Shown: in pieces, positions 31,892-32,322 of the stretch
Numbering within the stretch: the stretch's first letter is position 1
How the letters are laid out: every line of letters starts with the position of its first letter
NCBI GenBank assembly: GCA_020351025.1
Contig: CP070728.1
Span: 565,892-598,213 of the forward strand
DNA from: Planctomycetota bacterium
GTDB taxonomy: Bacteria; Planctomycetota; Phycisphaerae; Sedimentisphaerales; Anaerobacaceae
Length of the DNA stretch: 32,322 nt
Direction: 5' to 3'
Notes under the pieces: generated by a model
What the model was told of the DNA's origin: nothing
Databases searched by the model: none
What the model saw: the letters and a program-made list of their open reading frames with translations, nothing else
Translations under genes and position numbers: made by a program

Positions 31892-32322
31892 ATGAGAAGA
31901 TTTAAATCTGACATTCGAGTAGGAACCTCAGGCTGGCATTACAGCCACTGGGCTGGGCTGTTCTATCCGGAAAAAATCCCGAAGAGCAAATGGTTCAACC
32001 ACTACGCTAAATATTTCGACACCGTCGAAATAAATAACACCTTCTACCAGCTGCCGAAAGAGCAAACCTTCAAAAATTGGCACAACCAGGCATCGAAAAT
32101 CTTTCTCTATACTGTCAAGGCCAATCGCTACATCACCCATATCAAAAGACTAAAAGACCCGAAAGATTCACTTCAGCGCTTCTTCGAAAGAGTGCGTTTA
32201 TTGAAGCAAAACCTCGGCCCTGTTCTTTATCAGTTGCCGCCAAATTTCCAAAAGGACCTCGGCCGCCTAAAGGCCTTCTTGTTTGCCTTACCCAAAGGTC
32301 GAATCGCTGTCTTTGAATTTCG
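31892..32322 (+). CDS. DUF72 (YecE-like) protein (partial)
   Basis: Starts at the ATG at 31892 and runs past the right edge (143 codons visible). The N-terminus RVGTSGWHYSHWAGLFYPEK, then FDTVEINNTFYQLP and YTVKANRYITHIKRL, are diagnostic of the DUF72 TIM-barrel family, whose biochemical role is not settled. No Shine-Dalgarno is visible in the repeat-rich spacer upstream. Confidence 0.9.
   Translation, partial: MRRFKSDIRVGTSGWHYSHWAGLFYPEKIPKSKWFNHYAKYFDTVEINNTFYQLPKEQTFKNWHNQASKIFLYTVKANRYITHIKRLKDPKDSLQRFFERVRLLKQNLGPVLYQLPPNFQKDLGRLKAFLFALPKGRIAVFEF

Noticed and set aside
1-32322. CRISPR arrays, insertion sequences, prophage or integrase genes
   Set aside because: No regularly spaced direct repeats, transposase, integrase or phage genes were found; the tRNA-Asp has no integrase or visible attachment duplication beside it.

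Overview
The window (about 45% GC by eye) looks like a chromosomal segment of a planctomycete, most likely of the Phycisphaerae/Sedimentisphaerales type. The basis is indirect: a secreted protease ending in a dockerin-like EF-hand pair, Gfo/Idh/MocA oxidoreductases with Tat signals, an Arg-rich small protein with a WTEVLE..LGYRK domain that I associate with this phylum, and a divergent CTP synthase. No 16S rRNA is present, so the assignment is inference.

Layout. 1-2535 (minus): queG, then a GT39-like membrane glycosyltransferase that runs off the left edge. 2647-4656 (minus): secreted subtilase. 4869-6263 (plus): methylthioadenosine phosphorylase and a coiled-coil lipoprotein. 6294-8826 (minus): kdsB-pyrG, linking CTP synthesis to CMP-Kdo synthesis. 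8956-15110 (plus): a tryptophan operon, trpL-trpE-trpG-trpD-trpF-trpB-trpA, preceded by a complete ribosome-mediated attenuator. Its 17-residue leader peptide has three consecutive Trp codons, and trpC is missing. 15185-16060 (minus): exported coiled-coil protein. 16215-21101 (minus): an alpha-glucan set of GT4 glycogen-synthase-like glycosyltransferase, GH57 amylase-like enzyme and glycogen debranching enzyme. 21102-23480: small genes and non-coding DNA, with a 61-residue histone-fold protein, a DUF2007-like protein, an Arg-rich small protein, a tRNA-Asp, a bidirectional terminator and a possible small RNA. 23763-30208 (plus): a five-gene catabolic cluster of a cytoplasmic Gfo/Idh/MocA dehydrogenase, a non-pyrrolysine MttB-family methyltransferase, a six-bladed kelch lipoprotein and two Tat-exported Gfo/Idh/MocA proteins. 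30417-32322: a helix-turn-helix-like/transmembrane/coiled-coil protein, DUF2905 and a partial DUF72 gene.

The strongest regulatory system is the trp attenuator. The promoter, leader peptide, mutually exclusive hairpins and terminator can all be read directly, and the promoter spacing implies a nearly leaderless leader-peptide message. Other points worth a second look are an in-frame palindromic insertion in queG, replacement of the catalytic Glu of the CTP synthase glutaminase triad by Cys, the bacterial histone, and the MttB/Gfo/kelch cluster of unknown substrate.
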